Positions 1-10,199 of a stretch of DNA of 64,000 nucleotides are shown in pieces. The DNA comes from Blasia pusilla. Taxonomy: Eukaryota > Marchantiophyta > Marchantiopsida > Blasiales. The notes under the pieces were generated by a model that saw only the letters and a list, made by a program, of their open reading frames with translations, was not told the DNA's origin and did not search any database. Numbering within the stretch: position 1 is the stretch's first letter; every line of letters starts with the position of its first letter. A program made the position numbers and the translations under genes. The stretch covers positions 64,666,001-64,730,000 of the forward strand of contig CM114271.1 in NCBI GenBank assembly GCA_050084515.1, read 5' to 3'.

Positions 1-686
1 CTACAATGATGAGGCTCCGACTGGGCCTGCCCCAACCAATGGTGGTTGGTTCGACACAATGCGAGTGTCGCCGGAGTCTGGATCCACTTGGTGTGCATTT
101 GGCACGCTGTCCAGTTGGGGGTGAGAGGATAACCACTCATGATGCAGTGCGGGATATTATGTTCTCTATTGCTCAAAAGAGTGGATTCCATGTACAAAGA
201 GAGAGGCACTACTCTATGCGGGATTCTCTTATCCGTGCTGATCTCTACATGACGAGGGAGTCTAAGGTGGTGGTAGCGGATGTTGTAGTGACGGATCCTA
301 CGCGGGAGGCGGTGCGAGCCCAAGTGGTAGCACAAGGGAGATTGCTACAAGGAGCGGCGGCGGCGGCGGTCAAGAAGACCCACATTTATAGTCGACTTAA
401 TGACGGACATCGATTTATCCCCCTAGCCATTGAGATGTACGGGGCGATGGGGGAGAGGTTTGACTCGTTTCTAATGGATTGTGCCCATCATCTCTTGTCG
501 AGAAATGGGTTGTCCTTAGCCACTGCGATATTTTATTGTAGGTAACGGGTCTCCATAGCTTTGCTGCGCGCCCAGGAAAATGGGCTCCTGCGGCGGGCTC
601 AAGCATTTAGAGACGCCAATGCTAGAGGCCCGCTTAGTAATAGTCATAATTTTCTAGGTGTCGTTGATATTGTCTCTATTGGTTGA
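1..686 (+). pseudogene. C-terminal part of a non-LTR retrotransposon polyprotein (zinc finger plus restriction-like endonuclease)
   Basis: The frame is open from the window edge to TAA at 543-545 and continues in the same frame to TGA at 684-686, so the first stop is probably a nonsense mutation in a decayed copy. Near the N-terminal end there is a CxC-x9-H-x3-C cluster (CEC...HLARC), then GGER..THDAVRD, then an E...ADL...VVADVVVTDP series. This order of zinc cluster and PD-(D/E)xK-like residues is what the C-termini of R2/CRE-type non-LTR elements show after the reverse transcriptase. The RT itself would lie left of the window. The tail after the internal stop (ALLRAQENGLLRRAQAF) stays protein-like. 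A short TA-rich tract follows at about 751-772. It could instead be a host gene derived from such an element. Confidence 0.6.
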
Positions 687-1597
687 GGTAAATTTTTTGG
701 ATTTCCATGTCCCTTCTTTTGAATCGTGATGGGTTTCCCATACTTTCTCTATATATATATATTTTATTACAGGGTGGTTAGTTAGACTTGCTTACTAGGG
801 CTTTCAAAAGCTGGGTGGGTCAAGTCAAGATTTTCTTGGGTATACGCACATCGAAGTCCACACCTCATTAGGTCAGTGGAGGGGTGAGCCTGAACCAACC
901 AGCCCTTGGTACTTAGCGACACTCTGTTGTTGAGGGGTGACTGTGAACCAACCAGCCTATGATAGCTAGCGACACTCTGTGCCGCACCGCATTGCCCGTC
1001 GCTGCGCTCAGCGCGAACGAAGCAAAGTGACTACTAATAGGCGGGAGGCCCGACTCCCGAGTCTCTCCAAAGCGTGGATGTCAGGTCTCTAGGACTAGAC
1101 GATAGCTATGAGCCTATGCTAGGCTATGTCCCTCGCTACTGGATGCCCGTAAGAGGCCGTATGGGAGTGTAGAGCCTCAGACGGTCTATCTCGAGGAACG
1201 GGCCATCGCAGACTAACGGCGGTTGCGGGACCCTAAACGGAGGAACAGCCAGGTTGGGCTTCCGGCCCTAAAAAATGCGAAATTACATGGAGGAAAGTTA
1301 GGAAACCACCTCTACGAAAAGGCCCATGGAAGTACGGGATTAAGAGCTATAAACTTTAGGTTGTAGGTTTAGATTACGATTGTAGGATTGGAGGCCTATT
1401 TCTTTCTCCCTCACTCCGGCACGCTCCGTAAGGTAAATACAGATAAGGCCCGTTCACTACCAATCGAAAGATTTAACGATGGTTATTGGCGGCGTTTATT
1501 TAACGATCTTATTGGATGAGGGTGAGCGATCCTTTTCAAAGGTGGTTCGAAAATCTGGAATACAGACTAGCTTTCCCGTTCGTAGTAGTAAACTGTT
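687..1597. other. Non-coding stretch, probable 3' flank of the non-LTR element
   Basis: No ORF of note. It contains a TA-rich run near 751-772 and an imperfect tandem duplication at 879-985 (listed separately). The rest is GC-moderate sequence that I cannot assign. Confidence 0.4.
879..985. repeat. Imperfect tandem duplication, about 53 bp unit
   Basis: Two adjacent units share GAGGGGTGA, TGAACCAACCAGCC and TAGCGACACTCTGT in the same order and spacing (about 879-932 and 934-985). Nothing indicates a function. Confidence 0.6.
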
Positions 1598-1731
1598 CTG
1601 CAGCACCCACATGGTTTGCCGTAGGAGTCTCCTCCAGTCAGTGAAGCCAGTCTCCCTGCATCTCCACTGCAGCACCCACCTGGTTTGGCGCTAAAGCCAT
1701 CAAAGTCTCCTCGATTCAGTGAAGCAAGTCT
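1598..1731. repeat. Two-copy direct repeat, about 60 bp
   Basis: Units at 1598-1653 and 1667-1731 both start CTGCAGCACCCAC, continue with TGGTTTG, and end AGTCTCCTC...CAGTGAAGC. It is a local duplication with no coding content I recognise. Confidence 0.6.
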
Positions 1732-1739
1732 TGGTCCAA

Positions 1740-3474
1740 ATCCCTTGTTGGCTCTCAGTAGGTACCCTGGTTAGTCTTGTAAAGATCAACTCCTCCCCTA
1801 CCTCAAACTGGACAAAACTATTGTTAGGGTTATTGTATCTTAATAACGTGGGAAAATGTTGATTTTTAATGATATTATTTTTTTTAAAGAAGAAAGATAC
1901 TACAATTATTTAATCCCGACTAGGTGGATTTTTAGGGGTGAAATGGACATCTATTTGTTTGGTGTGTCAATTTCCCTAGCTAGGTGCTTCTAGTTTCATG
2001 AATTTCTTCTTATCTACGGGTAAGATTTTAGTGGCCTTATTTCCCATTATGTTATAATTGACAACCTTATATACAAACTCTCCATCCCCTAACCTCTTAG
2101 GTATTTTTTAATTTTAAAAATATAAAAAGTATATTTTTAAAATCAAATGTGGTGTTGGTTGTGATAACCCCTTCTTTTTTAATGGGTGTAATCCTAGAAT
2201 TTAAAAATATTATTAAAAAAATCGCATTATATTTAGATCGGACAAAAATAGTGGGATCGTAATGTTTTAGCATGTTTGATTTTAGTCTTCTTTGATGTAA
2301 AAGAAAATTAATTTGAATGGAAGAAAAAATATTTTTATTAAAAATTTATACTGTAAAAATATAAATTATTAATAAAATTTTAGGTAATTTTGGTGTATCC
2401 TATGACAAAATATTGAAACAATTTGCAAAAACTAGACACTTTGTAATTTCTTCTCTTAATAACTATTTGATGGGAAATGAAAATAAATTTTAAAAGAAAA
2501 TGAATAATATTTTAAAAATTTTACGGGGTGTAATTATTTAGGTGAGTGGATCATCATTCATATTTTAATTGAGGAATGGAATTATTGAGAGGAGTGAAAT
2601 GTTATTATTCTTCTAAATTTTTTTCAAAAACAGGCGTAAATTTATGAATTAAAAATATGATTAAAATTTTAATTAAAAAAAATTCATACTTGATATTTTG
2701 GGAAAAAATTTATTCATATTGAGAAATGATATTATTTCATTTATCGAAAGTAACAAATATCTGAATTAGTGGATGGTATGTAGAATTGAAAACTGGAGGG
2801 AGAACAATAGAGATTATTTGAATTTTCAAGCCGGGGCAAAATTGTTTAGGGGAGGGGATTATTATATAAATTTTAGGTGAAAAGAAGAATTATTTTAATG
2901 GTGAAATTTTCTTATGCTTCTAAGATTCAAGAAAATAAATTTTAGATTTAAATTTCAAAATGAAAATAATTTCAAATTACTTAGAAATATTTTGTGTGTT
3001 TTGATTTGTGTGATTTAAGTTTTTACTATTGATGATATTCGTGTCATATTGATACTAACCTTGATTCTAACACCACATGATAACCTCTTGTCCGATCCGT
3101 TCAGTATTTATGTATATATACACTAGTCTAATCCGGCATTTTCTTTTGCCAAAACTTTTCCCAACCTAGTATTCCGAATTAGAGATTTGTTTCTCTCCCG
3201 CCCATTTATCACACTCCCTTTAATTCTCTCCTTTCGTGGTGGTGCCCCACCTCATCTATCAAGAGTTTTTTCGTGACAACCGGTACATTTTCGGTTTTTG
3301 AAGATTTCGTCATTCCAGCAGGCTAAACAGATACGAACCCTCAACCCTCGGCTTTTGGCCAGTAAGTGGCAATCGGTAATTCTCAAATTCTTCCAACCAG
3401 CTCAACAAGTACCCCCTTCTCCCCCGACATTGGGCTGTATATTGGTTTAAAAAAAAAATTATGCCCGTAGAAGC
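1740..3474. other. AT-rich intergenic region
   Basis: Strongly A+T-rich, especially 1840-3060, with many homopolymer runs and no convincing ORF. The segment 3060-3474 is pyrimidine-rich and could hold the promoter or missing first exons of the P450 gene, but I could not recognise them. Confidence 0.4.
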
Positions 3475-3832
3475 TTGTTCTTTGAATTAACACGAATTTC
3501 TATAACTAGAGGTACTACTAGTAAAGCCCACTCAATTTCCGTCTTTACTTGCCGCTATCCCAACTTCTTGGATATTCTCTTTATCTGGAGTAAAGTTGAA
3601 CGTGAAACTAATAGGTGTCTCCGAGCCCAAGAAAGTTTTATTGTGCTCTTCAGAAGTGAACGCCTCCTGGACATAACAACTCCAATAGCAATCAGAGATG
3701 GCTTTGCACACGGTAGAAAGTACGCAACTGATGCAAGGGCATAGGTTACGCACGCGAAGAAGCAATGACTCAACAATAAAGTAGTTTAATTCAATTAATA
3801 CAGTAGTTTAATTATTCCTCTACATTTTCTAG

Positions 3833-6166
3833 GAGAATGCGAGCATTATGGTAACATGCACAAAAGCCTGGTTGGAGACTTTGAGGCGGTCGGTGATGAA
3901 GGAGGGCGGTTCGGTTGAGGTTGATCTTAATGATCAACTAGATATAGTAACGAGGAACATTATCTCGAGGATAGCCTTCGGAACAGAGCACCGGATGGGA
4001 AATGATGGCTTCCAAAGTCTAGAGCGGCTCCAATATTTGGTGATCAAACGAGGAAGGCTTCCACATCCTCTTTTCAGGTAAGATATGTATTTAAGATAAG
4101 TGTTGTGGGCTTGAGCTTATTTTTTATCATTAATATTATATTCTTATTGAATTATGTCTTCTAATTTTCAATCTTCTCTCTTAATGGTATTTGGTCCCTT
4201 CTATGAACAAAATCATTTCTCATGGGTAGACACAAATTCAAACGTTTTTTCTTTGCTATCAAATTTTATTTTATTTTGAATCAATTAATTTTTATTTATA
4301 TCATTTAATTATACATACAAGTGAATCATTTAAAATTGTACATTATTATTAAGATCATAAATGGCCCAACTAATCTATATTAATATCCTTTTATTAGCAA
4401 ACATATGTTTATTTGAAAAAGTAAATTTTTATATTGACGTGCAATAAGATTAGTCCCAAGATGTATATACTAATGAGAAAATTCATTTATATGTATGATG
4501 ATGCATGCATATTTGTGAATGCCTCTCATTATAATCATGTCAAAAATATCTTTAGTGGGGTTATAAGAAAAGAAATAAATAAAAATAGTGAAGATTTAAA
4601 TAGGGATTAGGCATTCTACGGTCCCAATTTAATTAGAAGTTATGATAAGAAGAGGAGTATTATTTTGAAGGAAGGTCCTTCTAAAATAGAAGTTCACGCT
4701 TTTTTGAAGAGTTAACATCAAGTCAGAGACATCGAAGCTCAAGATGACGAGGCTAAACTCTTATAAGAATTTCATTCCTAATGCTTTTACAAAATGTTCG
4801 AACCAACAAATCTCTTGCCAAAATTTTTAACGGAAGTTGTACTCTTTAGTCTACAGTACCGGCGAGAAGGAGATTTGATGTTTCTTGATATTTATCGCTA
4901 GATTGGGTGGCTGATCGGTGCGGGCACTTCATACAATTAGAGCTTAATTGTTGATATACGTTCAACCAATGTATTTGAATCTAGGAAATCAAAATTTTCT
5001 GACTTATTTTCTCCATCTGAAATTAATTGTCACCTTCGCTGAGCTATTCCAAGTTCTTTGCACTCCAAACCCAAGCCTAATCGAAGTGTCGATACACTCA
5101 CAAGATCTTGAAATCCATGATGTTATAGAAATTAGTAACTAGTCCTCCACTCATTAATTTGATCCTTTTTTTTTAACATGTTATTGCAGATACACAAGAA
5201 GGAAATTGAGCAAGGAGATTCGCAAAATTCATAAACATGTAACTCTAACTCTACAACAAATCATCGACATACGAAGGAATACCGTGAGAAGCGAGGGGCG
5301 AGCTTCATTCGGAGATGACTTACTAGGTATAATCTTGAACGGCGCCGAGTCCCAAGATAATCATAGTCAGAAGTCCCAATCAGGCGGACAGAAACTTCCC
5401 AAATGGACGAATGAACAATTGATAGACCAATGCCGCAGTTTCTACTTTGCTGGTCAAGACACCTTGCGCTCTGGGATTTCGTGGGTCCTCTTGATGTTAG
5501 CCCACTACACAGAATGGCAAGAACGTATCCGGGAAGAGGTGATCAATGTCGATCTCACTGCGCGAGATTTTTCATCTGGATGCTCTCAATTGATCGACCG
5601 AATGAAAGCGGTAAGTTGGTATCCATCTCCATGACCATGAATGATCAGTCACCGATGTACTCGATATCAATGTAAGTAGGCTAAGCTTTCAACCCTTTCA
5701 TAAAATTCACATATAATTAATGTAAATGCATTGCGCGTGGATGCAGCTGGACATGTTCATACTAGAAACTATGCGGATGTATCCTCCCGTTCCAAGGATG
5801 AGTCGTGAGATACAACGGAATGGAGGTACTATCTTAGGAGAACCGATGGCCAAAAATTTGGAGATTTATGTTGATGTTATAAAAATCCATCGCCAACCAG
5901 AAACATGGGGAGAGGATGCAGAAGAGTTTAAGCCCGAGCGCTTTGCCAAAGGGATCGCCGCCGCGTGCAAGCATTCATCTGGATTCATACCATGCGGATT
6001 TGGTCCAAGAACTTGCGTGGCGCAGATTCATGCTTTGAAAGAGATGAAGTTGATCACGAGTATGTTTTTGCAGCAATTTAAGTTTCGCCTTTCCCCCTCC
6101 TACAATCATATCTCCACCTTGGTGCCCCGACAAGGAGTCCCTCTCATTCTCGAGTCCTTAGACTAG
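3833..6166 (+). CDS. Cytochrome P450, CYP72-clan-like, three exons visible, N-terminus missing
   Basis: Haem-thiolate monooxygenase, expected to be ER-anchored. Three exons join in frame: 3833-4077, 5190-5610 and 5747-6166 (stop TAG). Introns are 4078-5189 and 5611-5746, with GTAAG donors and TTGCAG/ATGCAG acceptors. Exon 1 has the C-to-E helix region (W near the start, TRNIISRIAFGTEH). Exon 2 has the I-helix AGQDTL (usual form AGxDTT) and a DDLLGIIL segment typical of CYP72-clan enzymes. Exon 3 has the K-helix ETMR, then FKPERF, then the haem loop FIPCGFGPRTCVA with the cysteine ligand kept; the usual PFG and CIG read PCG and CVA. About 130 N-terminal residues (membrane anchor, B helix) are not found upstream. 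An acceptor-like TAG precedes 3833, so they may lie in undetected exons or be lost. The visible exons have no stop or frameshift. A related pseudogene lies at 27950-28265. Confidence 0.85.
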
Positions 6167-6654
6167 TTAGTAGATTTATAGAATCGTAAGATTGTCATAC
6201 TTGTAGTCCTTGCAATTTTGAACCTTTTGGGGCCCAATATTTGTGTAAGAAGATGCCACTAATGTTTCATACATAACGTGGAATTTGTTTGTGAGAGAGT
6301 ATTATCGAAGTTGAAGGTAATCGCCGTGTGAAGAGAAGTCTTCCTCGTGTTTAGAGCTCCACTCTCCCATAGCTACAACTATGCTCCTCTTACTTGGCAA
6401 TGATAATGAAATCTCTAAATCTTAGGGTTTCCACTAGTTCCACTTAGTTTCAAAACTCCTTAACACATCAGCATTGTAATTCAAGATTCTTTCAGTGAAA
6501 TTTCAAGAGCTTGGAGATTATACAAGTCATCAATTGTAGTATGTCATTTCTTTCCATCTAAAGAATGACGTAAGAACTCATTTCTACCCTCACGAATAAT
6601 GGCCAACTATTGTAATAATATTTGTTCTACTATCTTGAGTTTGTTCTAGACCCT
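6167..6654. other. P450 3' flank, no gene seen
   Basis: AT-rich 3' untranslated or intergenic sequence. No ORF or repeat that I can identify before the gag-like fragment begins near 6655. Confidence 0.4.
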
Positions 6655-7560
6655 CTACTACAATGTGGGCACTCCCTTTGCCTATCGGACTGCCACATGT
6701 CCAACATGCCATCGTTGATCCCTAAGGGGGTATGTGAATGAGCGGTTGCCTCATCAGCTTACGAGACCCACCCTGCTTTGTGGGCCCATCTGCCTACTTC
6801 CGTAATGTTGATGCATGTTAGAACACCTATGGGGCTACTCTCATGGTTACGACATGCTCGAAAAAATCCCATGGTTATCACATGCTCCTCATTCATGTTG
6901 AGCTGTACCCGCTTAGACAACTCAATGATCACCTTCAGTGTGGGCTTTGCCATGTAAAGCAACATCGCATCTTGGACTCTCCTACGTACTTCCTGGTCCA
7001 ACACTCTATACCAATACTACACCGACTATGCCTCACTCATTCCATATGTGGCAATGATCAGTCTAAGCATGTGTGTGAATGCCTCTACTGGACTCTCACC
7101 GGATCTGTGATAAAAATTCTGTAGACTATTCAACTTGTCAGTTTCCATGCCCTAGTAGCTCCTTCCCAACTTTCAGAAGAATTCCACTGTTGGATTGAAA
7201 CTCGATGGTCCTTACCACCAGAGGTCTGTGCCATATTACGCCCTCACTACCATCATATCCATCTAGTCCCCAAGTTGATGATGTAGGTCTCTCTCCTCTC
7301 ACTATCCCATCGTACGCCTCATGGCCAACTGGCCACTAGTGGACACATACCTTGGAGCCCAATACATCCTCCAAGCATTGATCTATACTAAATGTAAGGA
7401 CCAAAACTCCACATAGTCATCCATGGAAAGACCCTCTAAATACTGGAACAGACCCTTCCACGCCATGAAAGGGTTGAACCGTGAAGGGGCTCGTATCTCT
7501 TGGAAGTCGCAGCATGTGTCAAAATCTAGGGTATGTGTCCACTAGTGATCCACATAAATC
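6655..7560 (-). pseudogene. Orphan Ty3/gypsy gag fragment
   Basis: Its sequence runs parallel to the gag region of the split gypsy element at about 47460-48340: the same order of a zinc-knuckle-like patch (near 6660-6710), capsid segment and upstream leader. The minus-strand reading LDQEVRRRVQDA...LKVIIELS matches LDQELRRIVQDA...LKVVFELS of that element. Stops and frame changes interrupt it. No RT or integrase adjoins it, so this is an isolated relic. Confidence 0.65.
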
Positions 7561-8293
7561 ATCTAGATCTATGATGCCTACCGCATAATTAGAATTTAAG
7601 TTATGTTTTCACAGATTTTGAAATTAAACACATAACCTTCAGTTTGCATTCGAATGTCGTAGAGATGAAGGCAACCTTGTTCTTCACTTTCCCACACATA
7701 GATGACCAAACACTAATAAGAGTGGAACGGATGAGTGGACCTGTTGTTGTTTCCAAGATTGTGATCTAGATTAAATAAACTTAAGTCCTAATTTTATCAG
7801 GATGCACGAATTCAAGGAAATCAAAATCTAGAAATGTTTTAAATCACTAAAATTGGTGTTCAATAGATTCATATAAACCAAGTCATATAGAGGTAATGAC
7901 TAGAGCCATCCCTCTTGGTATATGACTTAAGTTCTTAATGATTGTGCCATGTGTACATATGACTGAGGAATTCTAGGATGACATATGAGCATTGACTCAA
8001 AGTTGACACATAGATATTGTACATATCACAATAAAATTTACAATAGTAGAAAATGACATTTGTAATATATGACTCAATCATTCCTAACAAGTATCACAAT
8101 GTCGATCAATGTATAATGCTAACATGGACAACGGAAGTGCAACCCAAGCTTAATAATAATTACTTGAGTTAAGCTTGACTCAAGTAATTATTATTATGAT
8201 TGTACAAGTAAGGATCATGGTGTTGATAATCATTCGACTCCACAATATTACTCAGTGAGTTGTTATGAGTCATTTGATCTCAAAATATTACTC
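7561..8293. other. AT-rich non-coding region with TGACTCA-type motifs
   Basis: No ORF. The right half repeats ATGACTCA/TGAGTCAT-like words, as does 19000-19710, suggesting copies of one short repeat family. A strong hairpin lies at 8151-8196. It ends where homology to the DNA transposon starts, at about 8294. Confidence 0.4.
8151..8196. repeat. Perfect inverted repeat, 19 bp arms, 8 bp loop
   Basis: The left arm at 8151-8169 (core AATTACTTGAGT) is the exact complement of 8178-8196 (core ACTCAAGTAATT), with loop TAAGCTTG. It could be a MITE-type hairpin or the end-to-end junction of two repeat copies. No poly-U tract or gene end suggests a terminator. Confidence 0.7.
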
Positions 8294-9333
8294 GTTCTTT
8301 GAACTCACTCGTCATCGTCCGAGAGCTCTTCCAGAAGTACTGTCGGCCTTGTGTACTTTGACGTGGAGCCCAAGTCGTGGACAATGAAAAATATGTACGC
8401 AGGACACGCTCCAACGCAGAAAGGGGATGCTTGACAATGAGGACATTGATGGCCTCCCGGGGGTATGGTGGCAACGACCTCATAGGGAGTTTCTGTATTC
8501 TTGGGAGGGAATTGCGACGTATTGATCCGCCCGTTACGCTCTAGATACGGGCATGCTGGACTTCTACACTCTAAGGCTTCAACGCATTCGCAGCGGGAGA
8601 CAATCCAAGGACCATCTGGAATTGAAGCACTAGTCCGTTGAAGCCTGCAGCATCGATGACAATTAGACTTTCTGTCCATATCCTTCAAGCATCCTCCATC
8701 TTTCTTTTGAGTAGGAGCAGCAAGTGGAGGCAACTCAAAAATACAATTACCATCGTACGTGGGCGGCAGCTCGTCGACAAGAATGTGCTTGAACATTTTC
8801 AAGGCCAAAGATGATAGCAAACTATTTCCTGATATCCGCAAGAGGAACGAGTAGGCGGACAGAGGGCCCGGTTGGTGTCCGACCGATCCACTAAGGTTGA
8901 CAACATTGGGAATTTCTTCAGGAAGTACAACATTGTAACAAATGTGTGAAGTTGGAGTCGATGTCGGATCTAGTGAGCTAGGAGTTCCAAATGTAGAGCT
9001 CGGTGCACTAGGAAATTCTCGACCGTCTACTTGGGAAATAGAGGAATTTCGAGGCAAGCCGTAAACTTAGTATTGACCATTTGCTAGAGATAGGAGATTC
9101 CATACTTTACGGTCTGCAATCACTGGTTGGATTGTCTCACCTATTATGTCCTCCGTACCGTCCACCCTAATATCCTTGGATACAAAGATGGTTCCAATTT
9201 GGAGAAGAAGTCGAACTCATAGAAAATTTTTATCCACTGGTATGAAGGACTCACGAGCTTGCGGTCAAACGATTTTTGATTGAGGAAGTGCCGCTAGATG
9301 ACTGCCACAAGTGAGCTTCACATAATTATCCAT
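8294..9333 (-). pseudogene. MULE-type transposase, copy 1: N-terminal part fused to the tail of the partner gene
   Basis: Begins at ATG 9333 (MDNYVKLTCGSHL), the same start as the copy at 59965, and has several in-frame stops in the first ~100 codons. From about 9057 it reads cleanly: a linker, then MFKHILVDELPPTYDGN, then the cysteine-rich block CRSPACPYLERNGR...CPHCQASPFCVGACPAYIFFIVHD. The latter resembles the N-terminal zinc-binding region of MULE-family transposases. After HDLGST the protein does not continue into the catalytic domain. It runs into an acidic end (LLEELSDDDE) that belongs to the partner gene (compare 53209-53260). The junction is at 8346-8351 on a shared GCCTTG. The DDE core is therefore deleted and this copy cannot make a transposase. 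Confidence 0.75.
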
Positions 9334-10175
9334 TCCCAGAAGATTCCACGGGGAGGAGACAGAGAATAAGAATGAGGATAAGAATGGGTATAGGAATGAG
9401 AATGAGAATGAGAATAAGAATGTTCAATTTATAGTGAATAGGGACTCAGATTCTCCTGACAGAATTTGACTAACAAGATGAAGCTTGGTAGGCCCTGTTC
9501 TGTTTTTTGTTTCCTCGTCCCAATGCAAGTTGGAAGCCTTCGGAGTCCGTTGGGTTGGTACCCCCTTCATCCCGACCAATGATCTTTTGAGACGATTTTG
9601 CTAGCATCAAACACGAGACATCGCTTGCATTTGCTAAGGTAAATAATCGCTGGGGACTCTTACGGGATTGTCCAACTCAGGGTAGACCTTGTGACCCGTT
9701 GGATTGCAAGAGGTTGCCTCGGAACTATCCGTTGTCGCATTGTTACCCGAGGGATAGAAAAGAGTGCAACCTGTCTGTAACCGACAAGTTGCACAGGTAC
9801 CTCTCCTATTACCCCAAGATGAGGGAAGCGTGCAAGTGCCTCGCCTTGTAACGCTTACATGAAGGAAGCGTGCAACCCATCGGCCTCCGACGAGTTGCGC
9901 AGGTACCCCTCCTTGTTATCCCAAGACGAGGGAAGAGTGCAACCCGTCGGTCTTCGACGGGTTGTGCGGGTACCTCGCGTTCTTCTCCCAAGACGGTGGA
10001 GGCGCGCAACCTGTCAAACTCCGACGGGTTGTAGGATAGCTCGGCTAGGACTGATGCCTCCAACCCGTCCGAGACCATCGGGTTGGTGGTTTTCACGTCC
10101 AGACCTCTATAACGGCCGACACGTCGCCGTTGGAGCGACGGTGCGACCCAACGGTCAGCCGAACGGCTTGAAAAG
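9334..10175. promoter_or_regulatory. Bidirectional promoter region of transposon copy 1, with palindrome array
   Basis: Lies between the divergent transposase (minus) and partner gene (plus). It holds a minus-strand TATA box, a GAATGA-type microsatellite at about 9361-9422, and from about 9690 to 10095 a series of CAACCCGTCGG/CCGACGGGTTG-type palindromes roughly 60 bp apart. The same layout occurs at 59966-60983. Confidence 0.6.
9426..9434 (-). promoter_or_regulatory. TATA box for the transposase gene, copy 1
   Basis: Reads CTATAAATT on the minus strand, about 93 bp upstream of the ATG at 9333. The same CACTATAAATT context is kept at 60022-60030 in the other copy. Confidence 0.55.
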
Positions 10176-10185
10176 TATAAATAGG
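10176..10185 (+). promoter_or_regulatory. TATA box for the partner gene, copy 1
   Basis: TATAAATAGG in the context AAAGTATAAATAGG, matched at 60984-60993. It lies directly upstream of the plus-strand gene. Confidence 0.65.
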
Positions 10186-10199
10186 CTAGGGTTTGCTCA

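Noticed and set aside
3475-3744. ORF upstream of the P450 as its missing N-terminus
   Set aside because: No hydrophobic anchor, proline-rich hinge or B/C-helix features of a P450, and no donor site fits the exon at 3833.
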